From: Salisaeta longa DSM 21114
GTDB taxonomy: Bacteria; Bacteroidota; Rhodothermia; Rhodothermales; Salinibacteraceae
Direction of reading: 5' to 3'
Length of the DNA stretch: 64,000 nt
Assembly: GCF_000419585.1 (NCBI RefSeq)
Contig: NZ_ATTH01000001.1
Span: 1,944,005 to 2,008,004, forward strand
Shown: positions 16,813 to 25,369 of the stretch, piece by piece
How the letters are laid out: the number at the start of each line of letters is the position of its first letter
Position numbering within the stretch: the stretch's first letter is position 1
Notes under the pieces: model-generated
The model's database searches: none
Told to the model about the DNA's origin: nothing
What the model saw: only the letters and a program-made list of their open reading frames with translations
Program-made: the position numbers and the translations under genes

Positions 16813-17817
16813 CTACGACGGCAAAGGATCCTGCTCCTTCCACTGCTTAATTTCGACGTGCTCTTGGATAAGGTCAAGCGACTGAATGAGCATGGACCGT
16901 GAAAGCCGGCTGAGGCGCTTGTCATAGTCGCTCATCAGCACCGCATCCGTCGAGATCGTGGCAATGTGGCCCAGCACGACGTCGTTCTCGGGCGAGGCCA
17001 CATCGGCCACCATCTGGTCGATGACGCGATACACAATGTCGCTGATGGCATGTTCGAGCAAGGTGCTTATCGTGCCGCCCACGCCCGGAATGCTCGCAAT
17101 CGTGCCAATCTCGCGATTTTCGGACACGGCCTTCGCAATCACGCCATCAAGATACGTGCGAAAGTCCTCCTGATACTCCATGTACGCCTGCGCGGTGGCC
17201 TGCTGCAGCCGCTGCGTCACAATCTCGGTGAGCACGTCGCGCTGCGGCACAATGGCTTCGTTTACGATCTGCTCCGTCACCGGATGGCCTTCCCGAATGC
17301 CGTCTTTTACGCTCTCCAAGATGCGGGCGGCCACCCGGTCGGTAATCTCCTCGATGAGGGCCGCCCAGTACCGCAGCGCCGTCTGGTACACCGCCAGCTG
17401 CCGCACGTCAATCCACCCCAGGCGTTGCAGCTTGGGCACCATTGCAATGATGCGTAGCAGGCGCAGCGACCGGAGCGAGCCCACCGGAATGCACCCGAGC
17501 ACGTCGTACCAGTGCGCAAACGGATAGTACCACCAGCGCTCGTAGGTGCCGCGCCGGATGGCCACGATCCACCGCACTGTAATTTCTACGATGAAGATCG
17601 AGACGAACCCCAGGTCGTACAAAATGAAATGCTCGTGCACGTACGTGCCATAGAACGCGTAAACGTTGGGGGCGTAGGCACTCAAAAGCCGTTGCACCGA
17701 CGGCATGGTGTAGAGCCAGTCCACTGCGAGCAACGCCAGGTTGGCGCTAATAAGCACGAGCATGACACCATCGAGGACGAGCAGCCAGCGGGCCCGTTGA
17801 GAGTCGGTTGCAGCCAT
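16813..17817 (-). CDS. Voltage-sensor-like four-helix membrane protein without a pore
   Basis: The 334-residue protein has four predicted membrane segments in the first 135 residues: S1 (about 11-33), S2 with IFIVEITVRW (64-87), S3 with HWYDVLG (98-112) and S4 with RSLRLLRIIAMVPKLQRLG, where arginines recur every third residue. This is the layout of a voltage-sensing domain. No S5-P-S6 pore or TVGYG-type filter follows. Instead there is a helical domain of about 190 residues of no known family to me, with a Gly-rich IPGVGGTIS segment. It may be a regulator driven by membrane potential or a proton channel. The ATG at 17817 is chosen over GTG codons upstream. It is minus-strand, 34 bases before the HemW-like gene. 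Confidence 0.65.
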   Translation of the reverse strand: MAATDSQRARWLLVLDGVMLVLISANLALLAVDWLYTMPSVQRLLSAYAPNVYAFYGTYVHEHFILYDLGFVSIFIVEITVRWIVAIRRGTYERWWYYPFAHWYDVLGCIPVGSLRSLRLLRIIAMVPKLQRLGWIDVRQLAVYQTALRYWAALIEEITDRVAARILESVKDGIREGHPVTEQIVNEAIVPQRDVLTEIVTQRLQQATAQAYMEYQEDFRTYLDGVIAKAVSENREIGTIASIPGVGGTISTLLEHAISDIVYRVIDQMVADVASPENDVVLGHIATISTDAVLMSDYDKRLSRLSRSMLIQSLDLIQEHVEIKQWKEQDPLPS

Positions 17818-17900
17818 AAACACCACGCATCGTTCAGAAGAAACGGTCGATACAATATCGCAGAGCGCACGCCAAGATGAAACGCCGTTTGTAGCCGCCT

Positions 17901-19088
17901 ATGCTGGATCTCCGGAAATTACACGAGCAACTGGCGGACTTCCGCACGCACGAGCGCACCATGCGCGACCGGCGGACCGAGCAGCTGGCTCGGGCCCGTG
18001 CGGCATTGGAAGCCTGCGCCGGCGCCGACTGGGCCGCGCTGCGCGACCGCGTGCAGGCCTGCGATCCAAGTCCGCTGGTGGCCGAGCTGCGCGACGACCC
18101 GACGGCGCGGTACGCGGCACCCGAGCGGCCCACGCCGCTCACCATCGTCGCGGCCGACGGGTCTCAGATCTACCCCGACCGCCACGTGGAGCCCACGTTC
18201 TTTCTGCTCAACATCAGCAAAATTGCGTTTCAGTACGGCACAACCGAACCACCGGTGCTGGATGCCGTGCCGGATTTGCACTTCCGCGAGCGCCTCGACG
18301 CCCACTTCGATGCAACCCTGGGCAGCGTAACGACCGAGGTGGTATCGGCGCTGCGCGACGAGGCCGAGCTGCGCATGCTGCTTGATACGGCGCGCGACGC
18401 CATCTGCGACGGCCGCCCGCTCGTGGCCCTTGCCGATGGCACGCTCATCCGCTGGATGCTGCGCGGCATGCGCAACCGCGCCGTCGAAGAGGAGCTCATC
18501 GCGCGTTATGCCTCCATGCTGCGCTCCTTCCGCGACGAGGCCCTGCCGCTGGCCTCGTACATCAGCCGCCCCGCGAACACCGAGGTGGTCAACTTTTTGC
18601 GCGTCGTGCTGGCCGAGATTGGCGCGCTGACGCCGCTTGTTGACACCGGCGCGGTGCCCGAGGGCGCGCCGCTAGAGGGCCTGCTCGATCGCACGCTCAT
18701 GCAAGCGGTGTTGGATGTCGGCGAGCGCTCGGCGGTCTTTCAATCGACCTCGCACATTCAAGCCTCGTACGAGGCCGAAAGCGCCATCTGCTACGTGTAC
18801 GTCAAGATCCCGGTGGGAGCGCACCGCAGCGAGATTGCGCGCATCGAGTGCCCGCGCTGGGTGGCCGACGCCCCGGCGCTGCTCGACACCATTCACGCGC
18901 TGGTGCTGGATGAATGCCAGAAGGGAGACGGCTACCCGATTGCGCTGTCTGAGGCCCACGAGCGCGCGGTGGTGCGCGCACCGGAGCGCGAGGCGTTCTT
19001 CCGCCTGCTCGACCGCACCTTCCGGCGCGATGGCCTGCCCGCCCAGGGCTCGCGCAAGCGCTTCAGCAAGCAGCGGCCCCGCGTGTAG
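17901..19088 (+). CDS. nurA: NurA-domain nuclease
   Basis: The 395-residue protein carries the NurA fold: the metal-binding aspartates lie in VAADGSQI (about residue 84) and in ALADGTLIRWML (about residue 179), and a C-terminal histidine/aspartate region lies near 320-350 (LVLDECQKGDGYPIALSEAHE). NurA is a 5'-3' nuclease that acts with the HerA ATPase in double-strand-break end resection. The next gene is a HAS-barrel protein, the domain otherwise found at the N-terminus of HerA, which supports a repair role. HerA itself is not in the window. The N-terminal 60 residues are a basic, coiled-coil-like helix. Confidence 0.85.
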   Translation: MLDLRKLHEQLADFRTHERTMRDRRTEQLARARAALEACAGADWAALRDRVQACDPSPLVAELRDDPTARYAAPERPTPLTIVAADGSQIYPDRHVEPTFFLLNISKIAFQYGTTEPPVLDAVPDLHFRERLDAHFDATLGSVTTEVVSALRDEAELRMLLDTARDAICDGRPLVALADGTLIRWMLRGMRNRAVEEELIARYASMLRSFRDEALPLASYISRPANTEVVNFLRVVLAEIGALTPLVDTGAVPEGAPLEGLLDRTLMQAVLDVGERSAVFQSTSHIQASYEAESAICYVYVKIPVGAHRSEIARIECPRWVADAPALLDTIHALVLDECQKGDGYPIALSEAHERAVVRAPEREAFFRLLDRTFRRDGLPAQGSRKRFSKQRPRV

Positions 19089-19113
19089 CTTCCCCTCCAT
19101 TCCTTGTTGTGCT

Positions 19114-19713
19114 ATGCCTACCGATCCGTTTGGCGAAGTTGTAGAATCGACCACCCGACAGTTTACCGCCGAGGTGTACGCCGCGGCCGACCCGCCCGCG
19201 TTTGGCTCGTGGGTGATGGTGCCGGCCGACGATGGCGCCTCGTTGTACGGCCTGGTGAGCCATGTGGCCGTAGGCAGCTACGACGGCAACCGGCAGGCCG
19301 TGGCGCTGGGCCTTTCGGCGGAAGAGCGGAAGCGCGAGTTGCCCATGGTGCAAGAGCTCCTGCGCACCACGGTGCGCGCGCAAATCCTGGCGTATCGGCG
19401 GGGCCCCAACGCGCCCCTCCACCAAACGCTCCCCGCGCACCCGCCCGCCATGCATGCGTTTGTTGAGGCGTGCCCCGAGGACGCGGTGGCCGCGCTGGGC
19501 GCCCCGTACGACTTCCTCCGCACGCTCGTGCGGCACCCGGACCCCGCCGTGCCGGTCGACGACCTTCTGGTGGCCGTGCTGCAGCGCACCTACGCGGCCC
19601 ACGGCGGGGCGCACGGCGGCCGCGATGCGCTCGTAACGGCCGGGCGGGCCCTCAGCCGGCTGCTGGACGACGACCACGAGCGGCTGCAGTCCATTTTGCG
19701 CCGCGTGTTGTAA
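19114..19713 (+). CDS. HAS-barrel domain protein
   Basis: The 199-residue protein begins MPTDPFGEVVESTTRQFTAE and is followed by a small beta-barrel pattern (FGSWVMVPADDGASLYGLVS), as in HAS barrels of HerA-ATP synthase-type proteins. The rest is helical. HAS barrels mediate contact of HerA with NurA, so this free-standing copy next to nurA probably bridges NurA to an ATPase encoded elsewhere. The ATG at 19114 lies 25 bases after nurA and the two are surely one transcript. Confidence 0.75.
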   Translation: MPTDPFGEVVESTTRQFTAEVYAAADPPAFGSWVMVPADDGASLYGLVSHVAVGSYDGNRQAVALGLSAEERKRELPMVQELLRTTVRAQILAYRRGPNAPLHQTLPAHPPAMHAFVEACPEDAVAALGAPYDFLRTLVRHPDPAVPVDDLLVAVLQRTYAAHGGAHGGRDALVTAGRALSRLLDDDHERLQSILRRVL

Positions 19714-19797
19714 CACCGGCCTGCAGCGCTGCAGAATCCATTGCCCGGCCGTGCCCGTACGTCTACGGTCGATTCTTTTGCACAACCCCACACCCGC

Positions 19798-20478
19798 ATG
19801 CTTTCTCTGGCCGTCATCCTTGTATTGAGCTACCTGGTGGGCTCCATTCCCGGAAGTGTTTGGGCCGGCAAAGCGCTGTACGGCATTGACGTACGCGAGC
19901 ATGGCAGCGGCAATGCCGGCGCCACCAACACGTTTCGGGTGGTGGGGTGGAAGGCGGGCGTGCTGTCTACGGTTATCGACATGGGCAAGGGCGCGCTGGC
20001 GGCAGGCGGCTTTGCGCGGTGGATTCGCATCGACGCGCTGCCTATGTTTGGCGGCTGGGATGCACTCACCATCGTGGGGCTTCTCGCGGGCCTCGCGGCG
20101 GTGCTGGGGCACATGTTTCCGATCTGGGCGCGCTTTCAGGGCGGCAAGGGCGTGAATACGGCCGCGGGCATTCTGCTGGCCCTCTCGCCCATCTCCACCC
20201 TGCTTACGATGGCCGTTTTTCTCATCGTGCTGCTCACCTCGCGCTACGTGTCGCTGGCCTCCATGACCGGCGCGGTGGCCTTCCCCACCATCGTGGCGCT
20301 GCGGCGGTACGTGTTTGAAGCCGACGAGCCGCTGAGCCTGCTTCTCTTCGGAATCGTCGTTGCAGTCGCCATCATCGCGGCGCATCAATCGAACATTAAG
20401 CGCCTGTTGGCGGGCAACGAGAACCGGGTTGGATCATTCAAACCGGCGCAAGGGATGCACGGGCGCGGCGAAATTTGA
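19798..20478 (+). CDS. plsY: Acyl-phosphate glycerol-3-phosphate acyltransferase
   Basis: The 226-residue membrane protein makes lysophosphatidic acid from acyl-phosphate and glycerol 3-phosphate, the first step of phospholipid synthesis. The PlsY signatures are clear: LVGSIPGSVWAGK near residue 12, HGSGNAGATNTFR near 37, HMFPIWARFQGGKGVNTAAG near 105, and a Ser/Asn-rich end. Five to seven hydrophobic helices are present. It is followed 40 bases later by gpsA, which supplies its substrate, so this is a functional pair. Confidence 0.95.
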   Translation: MLSLAVILVLSYLVGSIPGSVWAGKALYGIDVREHGSGNAGATNTFRVVGWKAGVLSTVIDMGKGALAAGGFARWIRIDALPMFGGWDALTIVGLLAGLAAVLGHMFPIWARFQGGKGVNTAAGILLALSPISTLLTMAVFLIVLLTSRYVSLASMTGAVAFPTIVALRRYVFEADEPLSLLLFGIVVAVAIIAAHQSNIKRLLAGNENRVGSFKPAQGMHGRGEI

Positions 20479-20518
20479 GCGCGCCTCCACTGGCTTCTAC
20501 GATCAACCTTCCGTTCCT

Positions 20519-21547
20519 GTGAACGCTCCGATCACGATTCTGGGCGCGGGCAGCTGGGGCACGGCGCTCGCGGTGCACTGGGCGCGCGCCGGGCGCGACG
20601 TTACGCTATGGACGCGCCGCCCCGCGGCGGCAGCTAGCATGCGCCACACGCGCCACAACCCGCGGTACCTGCCCGACGTGGCGCTCCCCGCGGGCGTCAC
20701 GGTTACCTCCAGCCTCGCTTCAGCGGCGGAGGCATCGTCGCTGTGGGCGCTGGCCGTTCCGTCGCAGGCCATGCGGGCGCTCGTCCGGCAACTGATTCCG
20801 TTCCTGCATCCCGCGGTGCACCTTGTGTCGCTGGCCAAGGGGATTGAAAACGGCACGCTGTGCACCATGTCGCAGGTCATTGCCGATGTGCTGGGGCCCG
20901 CGGTGGACCACCGCGTGAGCGTGTGCTACGGCCCCAGCCATGCGGAGGAAGTGGCCCTCGACCAGCCCACGGCCGTGGTGGTGGCCGCGCCGCACCTCGA
21001 CACCGCCGAGACGATCCAGGCCCGCTTCATGACCGACCGCCTGCGCGTGTACGTAAACACCGATGTGATGGGCGTTGAGGTGGGCGGCTCCGCCAAAAAC
21101 GTCCTCGCTATCGCGGCCGGTATCAGCGACGGCGTTGGCTATGGCGACAACGCGAAGGCCGCGCTCGTCACCCGCGGCCTTGCCGAGATCAAACGGCTCG
21201 GGCTCGCCCTTGGCGCAAAGCCCGCTACCTTTGCCGGCCTCACCGGCATCGGCGACCTCGTGGTCACCTGCATGAGCGCACACAGCCGCAACCGCCACCT
21301 GGGCGAACAGATTGGCCGGGGCCACGCGCTGGCGTCCATCGTAGACCGCATGGACATGGTGGCAGAGGGCGTACAGACGACGGTGTCGCTCCGCGACCTG
21401 GCCGCCCGCCACGGCATCGAGATGCCCATTACCGCCGCGGTGTACGCCGTGCTCTTCGAGGGCCAGGCGCCCGAGGCCATGGTCGACGCCCTCATGACGC
21501 GCGACGCCAAACGCGAAAACTGGCGCCCCGAGCTCCTCGAATCGTAG
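20519..21547 (+). CDS. gpsA: Glycerol-3-phosphate dehydrogenase [NAD(P)+]
   Basis: The 342-residue enzyme reduces dihydroxyacetone phosphate to glycerol 3-phosphate, feeding PlsY. The dinucleotide-binding motif is ITILGAGSWGTALA near residue 5; the catalytic lysine region is GVEVGGSAKNVLAIAAG and the GIGDLVVTC segment lies near 240. There is no ATG at the family start, so a GTG at 20519 is the likely initiator; upstream in-frame residues overlap plsY and are not conserved. It is co-oriented with plsY, nurA and the HAS gene. Confidence 0.95.
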   Translation: MNAPITILGAGSWGTALAVHWARAGRDVTLWTRRPAAAASMRHTRHNPRYLPDVALPAGVTVTSSLASAAEASSLWALAVPSQAMRALVRQLIPFLHPAVHLVSLAKGIENGTLCTMSQVIADVLGPAVDHRVSVCYGPSHAEEVALDQPTAVVVAAPHLDTAETIQARFMTDRLRVYVNTDVMGVEVGGSAKNVLAIAAGISDGVGYGDNAKAALVTRGLAEIKRLGLALGAKPATFAGLTGIGDLVVTCMSAHSRNRHLGEQIGRGHALASIVDRMDMVAEGVQTTVSLRDLAARHGIEMPITAAVYAVLFEGQAPEAMVDALMTRDAKRENWRPELLES

Positions 21548-21586
21548 CCCTGCCGCTTCTCCCCTGTTCACCAACCGCCCGCGCCC

Positions 21587-22231
21587 ATGACGCTGCGCGA
21601 ATTGCAACAACTGGTGGCCCTCGGCGAAGGCGTGAGTCTTGAGTTTAAGCGCCGCGTGCCGCGCGCGCCCCGCATTGCCAAAGAGGTGGTGGCGCTGGCC
21701 AACACCCACGGCGGGCGCATCCTGCTTGGCGTTGCCGATGACGGGACCATCACCGGCGTTAGCGATGCCAGCGAGGAGGCCTTTGCCTTCGATCAGGCCG
21801 TGGCCCAGTACACCGCCCCGCCCGTTCCGTACCGAACCGAGCGCATCGTCATTGCCCCGGGCCGCGACGTTCTCCTCGTGGTTGTGCCCGAAAGCGACCA
21901 GAAGCCGCACCGCCTCCTCAACGCAGCAGCCGCCGGCGATGGCACGCCGTACGTGCGCGTGAAGGAGATGAGCGTGGAGGCGAGCGACGAGTCGGTGCGC
22001 CTGATGCAAGCGGGCGACGCGACCAACGGTGTCACGTTTGCGTTCGGCGAAACCGAATCGCTCCTGATGCGCTACCTCGACGACTATGGCCGGATCACGG
22101 TGGCGCAGTTTGCCCAGTTGGCCGACGTGTCGACCGACGAGGCGTCGGTCATTCTTGTGCGCCTCGTGCGGGCCGACGTGCTGCGCCTACACGCCGACCG
22201 CGGCGCCGACTACTTTACGCTACGGTATTAG
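21587..22231 (+). CDS. AlbA_2/Schlafen-type domain protein
   Basis: The 214-residue protein starts with an AlbA_2 domain (about residues 1-125): ESLEFKRR-like SLEFKRRVPRAP, then VALANTHGGRILLGVADDG and a PYVRVKEMS end. A short winged-helix-like C-terminus follows (LLMRYLDDYGRITVAQFAQLA). Such proteins bind nucleic acid and ATP and often act as transcription regulators; some are Schlafen-like RNA-binding enzymes. No catalytic motif beyond the fold can be claimed. It is the last gene of the nurA-gpsA unit. Confidence 0.82.
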   Translation: MTLRELQQLVALGEGVSLEFKRRVPRAPRIAKEVVALANTHGGRILLGVADDGTITGVSDASEEAFAFDQAVAQYTAPPVPYRTERIVIAPGRDVLLVVVPESDQKPHRLLNAAAAGDGTPYVRVKEMSVEASDESVRLMQAGDATNGVTFAFGETESLLMRYLDDYGRITVAQFAQLADVSTDEASVILVRLVRADVLRLHADRGADYFTLRY

Positions 22232-22583
22232 GCCGTTGGTTGTCACCCCTCGCGGGCTTTGCTGAGCCGTGTCACGGCACTGCGGGACAGGACCTGTCTT
22301 TATTCCAGCATGGAACGGTCTGTGCCACCTGCCGAGGCTTCGCGCCACGGGGTCGGCGCTACAAACGAACGGGAAAGCGCCGCAACGCGCTGCACGGTTG
22401 GCCCTGCACACCCGCAAACAGCTCAAGAGAATTACCCGATGTGAGCCAGGGAACGCCAACCGAAGCATACAAAAATTGTAATTTTTTTGTACTAAATCTA
22501 GATGACTTTGATAGCGCGGAGATACATCGATAGATTTATCATCAATCATAGAAGCGCTTCCATTACCAGGCCCATGTGTTGCA
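22232..22583 (+). promoter_or_regulatory. Long AT-rich regulatory region before the Tm-1-like operon
   Basis: This 352-base stretch holds no gene that I can support. Its last 120 bases are much more AT-rich than the rest of the window. It contains an imperfect palindrome at 22468-22491 and a perfect ten-base palindrome at 22551-22560. It probably carries the promoter and operators of the catabolic-looking operon that starts at 22584. Confidence 0.5.
22551..22560. promoter_or_regulatory. Palindromic candidate operator GAAGCGCTTC
   Basis: The perfect palindrome GAAGCGCTTC is centred on CG, like the cores bound by LacI-family repressors. It ends 23 bases before the ATG of the Tm-1-like gene, a typical repressor position. 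The identity of the regulator is not known. Confidence 0.4.
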
Positions 22584-23795
22584 ATGAGCTCCACCATTCT
22601 TCTAATTGGTACGCTCGACACCAAGGGAGAGGAATTTGCGTTTGCCCGCGACCAGATCGAGGCACGGGGGCACACGGCCGTACTGCTTGACGTGGGGGTG
22701 CTGGGCGCACCCACCGTTGAACCCACGATTCCCGCCCATGAAGTGGCTAAGGCCGCGGGTACTACGCTTGAAGCACTGCGCGAGGCCAACGATCGGGGGG
22801 CCGCCATGGATGCGATGACCGAAGGCGCAACAGCCATTGCGCGCGAACGGCTGGACACGCATGCCTTTGATGCCGTCCTGGGCCTCGGCGGCTCGGGCAA
22901 TACGGCCGTAGCTACCGGGGTAATGCGGGCGCTGCCCGTAGGCCTTCCAAAAGTAATGGTGTCGACGATGGCATCGGGCGACACAGCCCCGTACGTCGGT
23001 GCAAAGGACATCACAATGATGTACTCGGTGGTTGATATTGCCGGGCTGAATCGCATCGCACGGCAAGTGATTGGCAACGCCGTAGGGGCAGCCTGTGGAA
23101 TGGCCGAACAATCCATTTCCGCAGCCGACGATAAGCCGCTTGTGGCCGCGACTATGTTTGGCGTGACCACCCCGTGCGTAACGGCCGTGCGCAACCATCT
23201 TGAAGAGGAAGGCTACGAGGTGGTCACTTTCCATGCCACCGGGAGCGGCGGCCGCGCCATGGAGGGGCTCATCGAGGATGGGTTCATTGCCGGCGTGGCA
23301 GACATCACGACCACCGAGTGGTGCGATGAACTTGTGGGCGGCGTGCTGAGCGCGGGCCCCACGCGCCTCGACGCTGCCGGGCAAACGGGCACCCCGCAGG
23401 TCGTCTCTGTTGGGGCCCTCGACATGGTCAATTTTGGCCCTGTGGATACAGTGCCCGATGCGTTTCAGGAGCGCACCTTGTATCAGCACAATGCACAGGT
23501 CACGCTGATGCGCACCACGCCCGAGGAGAACGCCGAGCTGGGGCGTATTCTTGCCGAGAAGCTTAACGCTGCCACCGGCCCCACCGTACTCATGCTACCG
23601 CTCCGCGGCGTGAGCATGATCGATGCCCCTGATGAGCCGTTCCACGATCCCGCGGCTGACGCTGCTCTCTTCGATGCGCTTCGTGAGCACATTAACCCCA
23701 CGTCCGTAGAGCTCGTGGAGGTGGATGCGCACATTAACGACAAGGCCTTTGCGAACGCATTGGCCACACGCCTGATCGATTTGCTTGATGGATGA
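22584..23795 (+). CDS. Tm-1-like ATP-binding domain protein (UPF0261)
   Basis: The 403-residue protein begins with the family signature ILLIGTLDTKGEEFAFARDQ. It has the glycine-rich GLGGSGNTAVATGVMRALP region near residue 93, the conserved MVSTMASGDTAPYVG near 125 and FHATGSGGRAMEGLI near 215. The fold binds ATP and related proteins are catabolic enzymes of unknown reaction in bacteria; in tomato, Tm-1 blocks tobamovirus replication. The next gene encodes the other half of plant Tm-1 proteins as a separate chain, so this is the likely unfused ancestral pair. Confidence 0.9.
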   Translation: MSSTILLIGTLDTKGEEFAFARDQIEARGHTAVLLDVGVLGAPTVEPTIPAHEVAKAAGTTLEALREANDRGAAMDAMTEGATAIARERLDTHAFDAVLGLGGSGNTAVATGVMRALPVGLPKVMVSTMASGDTAPYVGAKDITMMYSVVDIAGLNRIARQVIGNAVGAACGMAEQSISAADDKPLVAATMFGVTTPCVTAVRNHLEEEGYEVVTFHATGSGGRAMEGLIEDGFIAGVADITTTEWCDELVGGVLSAGPTRLDAAGQTGTPQVVSVGALDMVNFGPVDTVPDAFQERTLYQHNAQVTLMRTTPEENAELGRILAEKLNAATGPTVLMLPLRGVSMIDAPDEPFHDPAADAALFDALREHINPTSVELVEVDAHINDKAFANALATRLIDLLDG

Positions 23796-23920
23796 GTGGT
23801 GTGCCCTTCTTCTAAAAAGCGGCATGCATGGGACGACAACCCACCCGATGCCCGGCCACAACAGAACAGGGCTTTCGCTTTTTCATCGTCCGCTTCTTTA
23901 CACACGCTACGCCAACCGCC

Positions 23921-24751
23921 ATGCCTTTTATTGAACGCAGTGAATCGTTGCAGCGCTTGCAATCGCAGGTAGACGCCGGTACGCCCCTTTTAGGTGCTGG
24001 AGCGGGCACTGGCATCTCGGCCAAGTTTGCCGAGCGCGGCGGCACCGACATCATCATCATCTACAACTCCGGCCGCTACCGAATGGGCGGGCGCGGCAGC
24101 CTTGCTGGTCTGCTTCCGTACGGTGATGCCAATGCCATCGTGGTCGACATGGCCCGCGAGGTGCTTCCCGTTGTGAGGGATACGCCCGTTCTTGCTGGCG
24201 TCTGCGGCACCGATCCGTTTCGCCTCATGCCGGCCTTCCTCCGCGAACTTAAAGAGATGGGCTTTGACGGGGTGCAGAACTTCCCGACGGTGGGCCTCAT
24301 CGATGGTACCTTCCGGCAAAACCTGGAAGAGACGGAGATGAGCTTTCAGAAGGAGATTGACATGATCCGTTTAGCACACGAAATGGACTTCCTGACATGC
24401 CCGTACGTCTTTGACACCGAACAAGCAAAGGCCATGGCCACCGCCGGCGCCGACGTACTCGTGCCGCACATGGGCCTCACAACGAAGGGTGATATTGGAG
24501 CCGAAACGGCCCTCAATCTTGAGGAAGCCGCCGACCGTGTACAGGCCATGCACGATGCAGCAAAGGCCGTCAACCCCGATATCCTTGTGTTGTGCCACGG
24601 CGGCCCCATTGCCGAGCCGGACGACGCCCAGTACATTTTTGATCACACCGAAGGCGTCGTCGGGTTCTTTGGTGCTTCAAGCGTCGAGCGGCTGCCTACC
24701 GAACCGGCGATCGAACATCAGGCTCGTGCCTTCAAGGAGTTGAATTTTTAA
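23921..24751 (+). CDS. Phosphoenolpyruvate-hydrolase-like TIM-barrel protein
   Basis: The 276-residue TIM-barrel protein begins [20 protein letters not shown] and has [40 protein letters not shown] and [14 protein letters not shown]. These are signatures of the PEP-hydrolase-like family (PEP mutase/isocitrate lyase superfamily relatives) that is fused to the Tm-1-like domain in plants and fungi. The substrate in bacteria is uncertain. The gene lies about 125 bases after the Tm-1-like gene on the same strand, and the pair plus the cupin look like one catabolic operon. The ATG at 23921 is preferred over a 31-residue longer reading. Confidence 0.87.
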   Translation: MPFIERSESLQRLQSQVDAGTPLLGAGAGTGISAKFAERGGTDIIIIYNSGRYRMGGRGSLAGLLPYGDANAIVVDMAREVLPVVRDTPVLAGVCGTDPFRLMPAFLRELKEMGFDGVQNFPTVGLIDGTFRQNLEETEMSFQKEIDMIRLAHEMDFLTCPYVFDTEQAKAMATAGADVLVPHMGLTTKGDIGAETALNLEEAADRVQAMHDAAKAVNPDILVLCHGGPIAEPDDAQYIFDHTEGVVGFFGASSVERLPTEPAIEHQARAFKELNF

Positions 24752-24850
24752 GGTATCGAGCGGGTAGCGGTCCCTGGGGCTTCCATCCGTCCAACCGCCC
24801 CGCAATAAGTGACACAGTACGTTGATTCACACAATCAATCCTCAAATGCC

Positions 24851-25258
24851 ATGCAACATATCGGACCTGCTGCCATCACAACCGCCGACGACGTCGATAC
24901 GCTTCAGTTCGACTGGGGCACTCTTCAGATGCTCAGCGACCCGCACTCTACCGGGGCCGACAGCTCGAGCTTTGGCCTAGTGCACGTCCATCCAGGCAGC
25001 GGGCATGCCCGCCACAACCATCCGGAAGCCGATGAGATAATTTTCGTCCGCTCCGGGACTGGGACGCAGATGCTCGACGACAAAGACCCTGTTGCCATTG
25101 GGCCCGGAGACGCTATCTACATCCCGAAGGGCGTATATCATGCCACGCAGAATACGGGCGAGGAGTCGCTCGAACTCATTATCGTTTACACACCTGCCGG
25201 TCCCGAGCAGATTTTCCGCGATATGGAAGAGAGCACGATTATCCCGGCAGATGGGTAA
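24851..25258 (+). CDS. Cupin domain protein
   Basis: The 135-residue protein is a single-domain cupin. The two motifs are visible: GSGHARHNHPEADEIIFVRSG (metal-binding His-His-Glu) and GDAIYIPKGVYHATQNTG (third His). Cupins of this size bind a metal and act as sugar or small-acid isomerases, oxygenases or binding proteins; the substrate is unknown. The position after the Tm-1-like and TIM-barrel genes suggests it works in the same pathway. The ATG at 24851 is taken; an in-frame GTG at 24809 would add 14 residues. Confidence 0.82.
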   Translation: MQHIGPAAITTADDVDTLQFDWGTLQMLSDPHSTGADSSSFGLVHVHPGSGHARHNHPEADEIIFVRSGTGTQMLDDKDPVAIGPGDAIYIPKGVYHATQNTGEESLELIIVYTPAGPEQIFRDMEESTIIPADG

Positions 25259-25369
25259 TCGGAAAAGGACCAGGCGTGCCGCCCCCACTTTTTGTTAAGG
25301 CTTCGTTGGTGTGATCCCATCGTCCCGCGCGGGCACACGCGTGCGTCGAGCGCTTATCCAGCGCCATCA

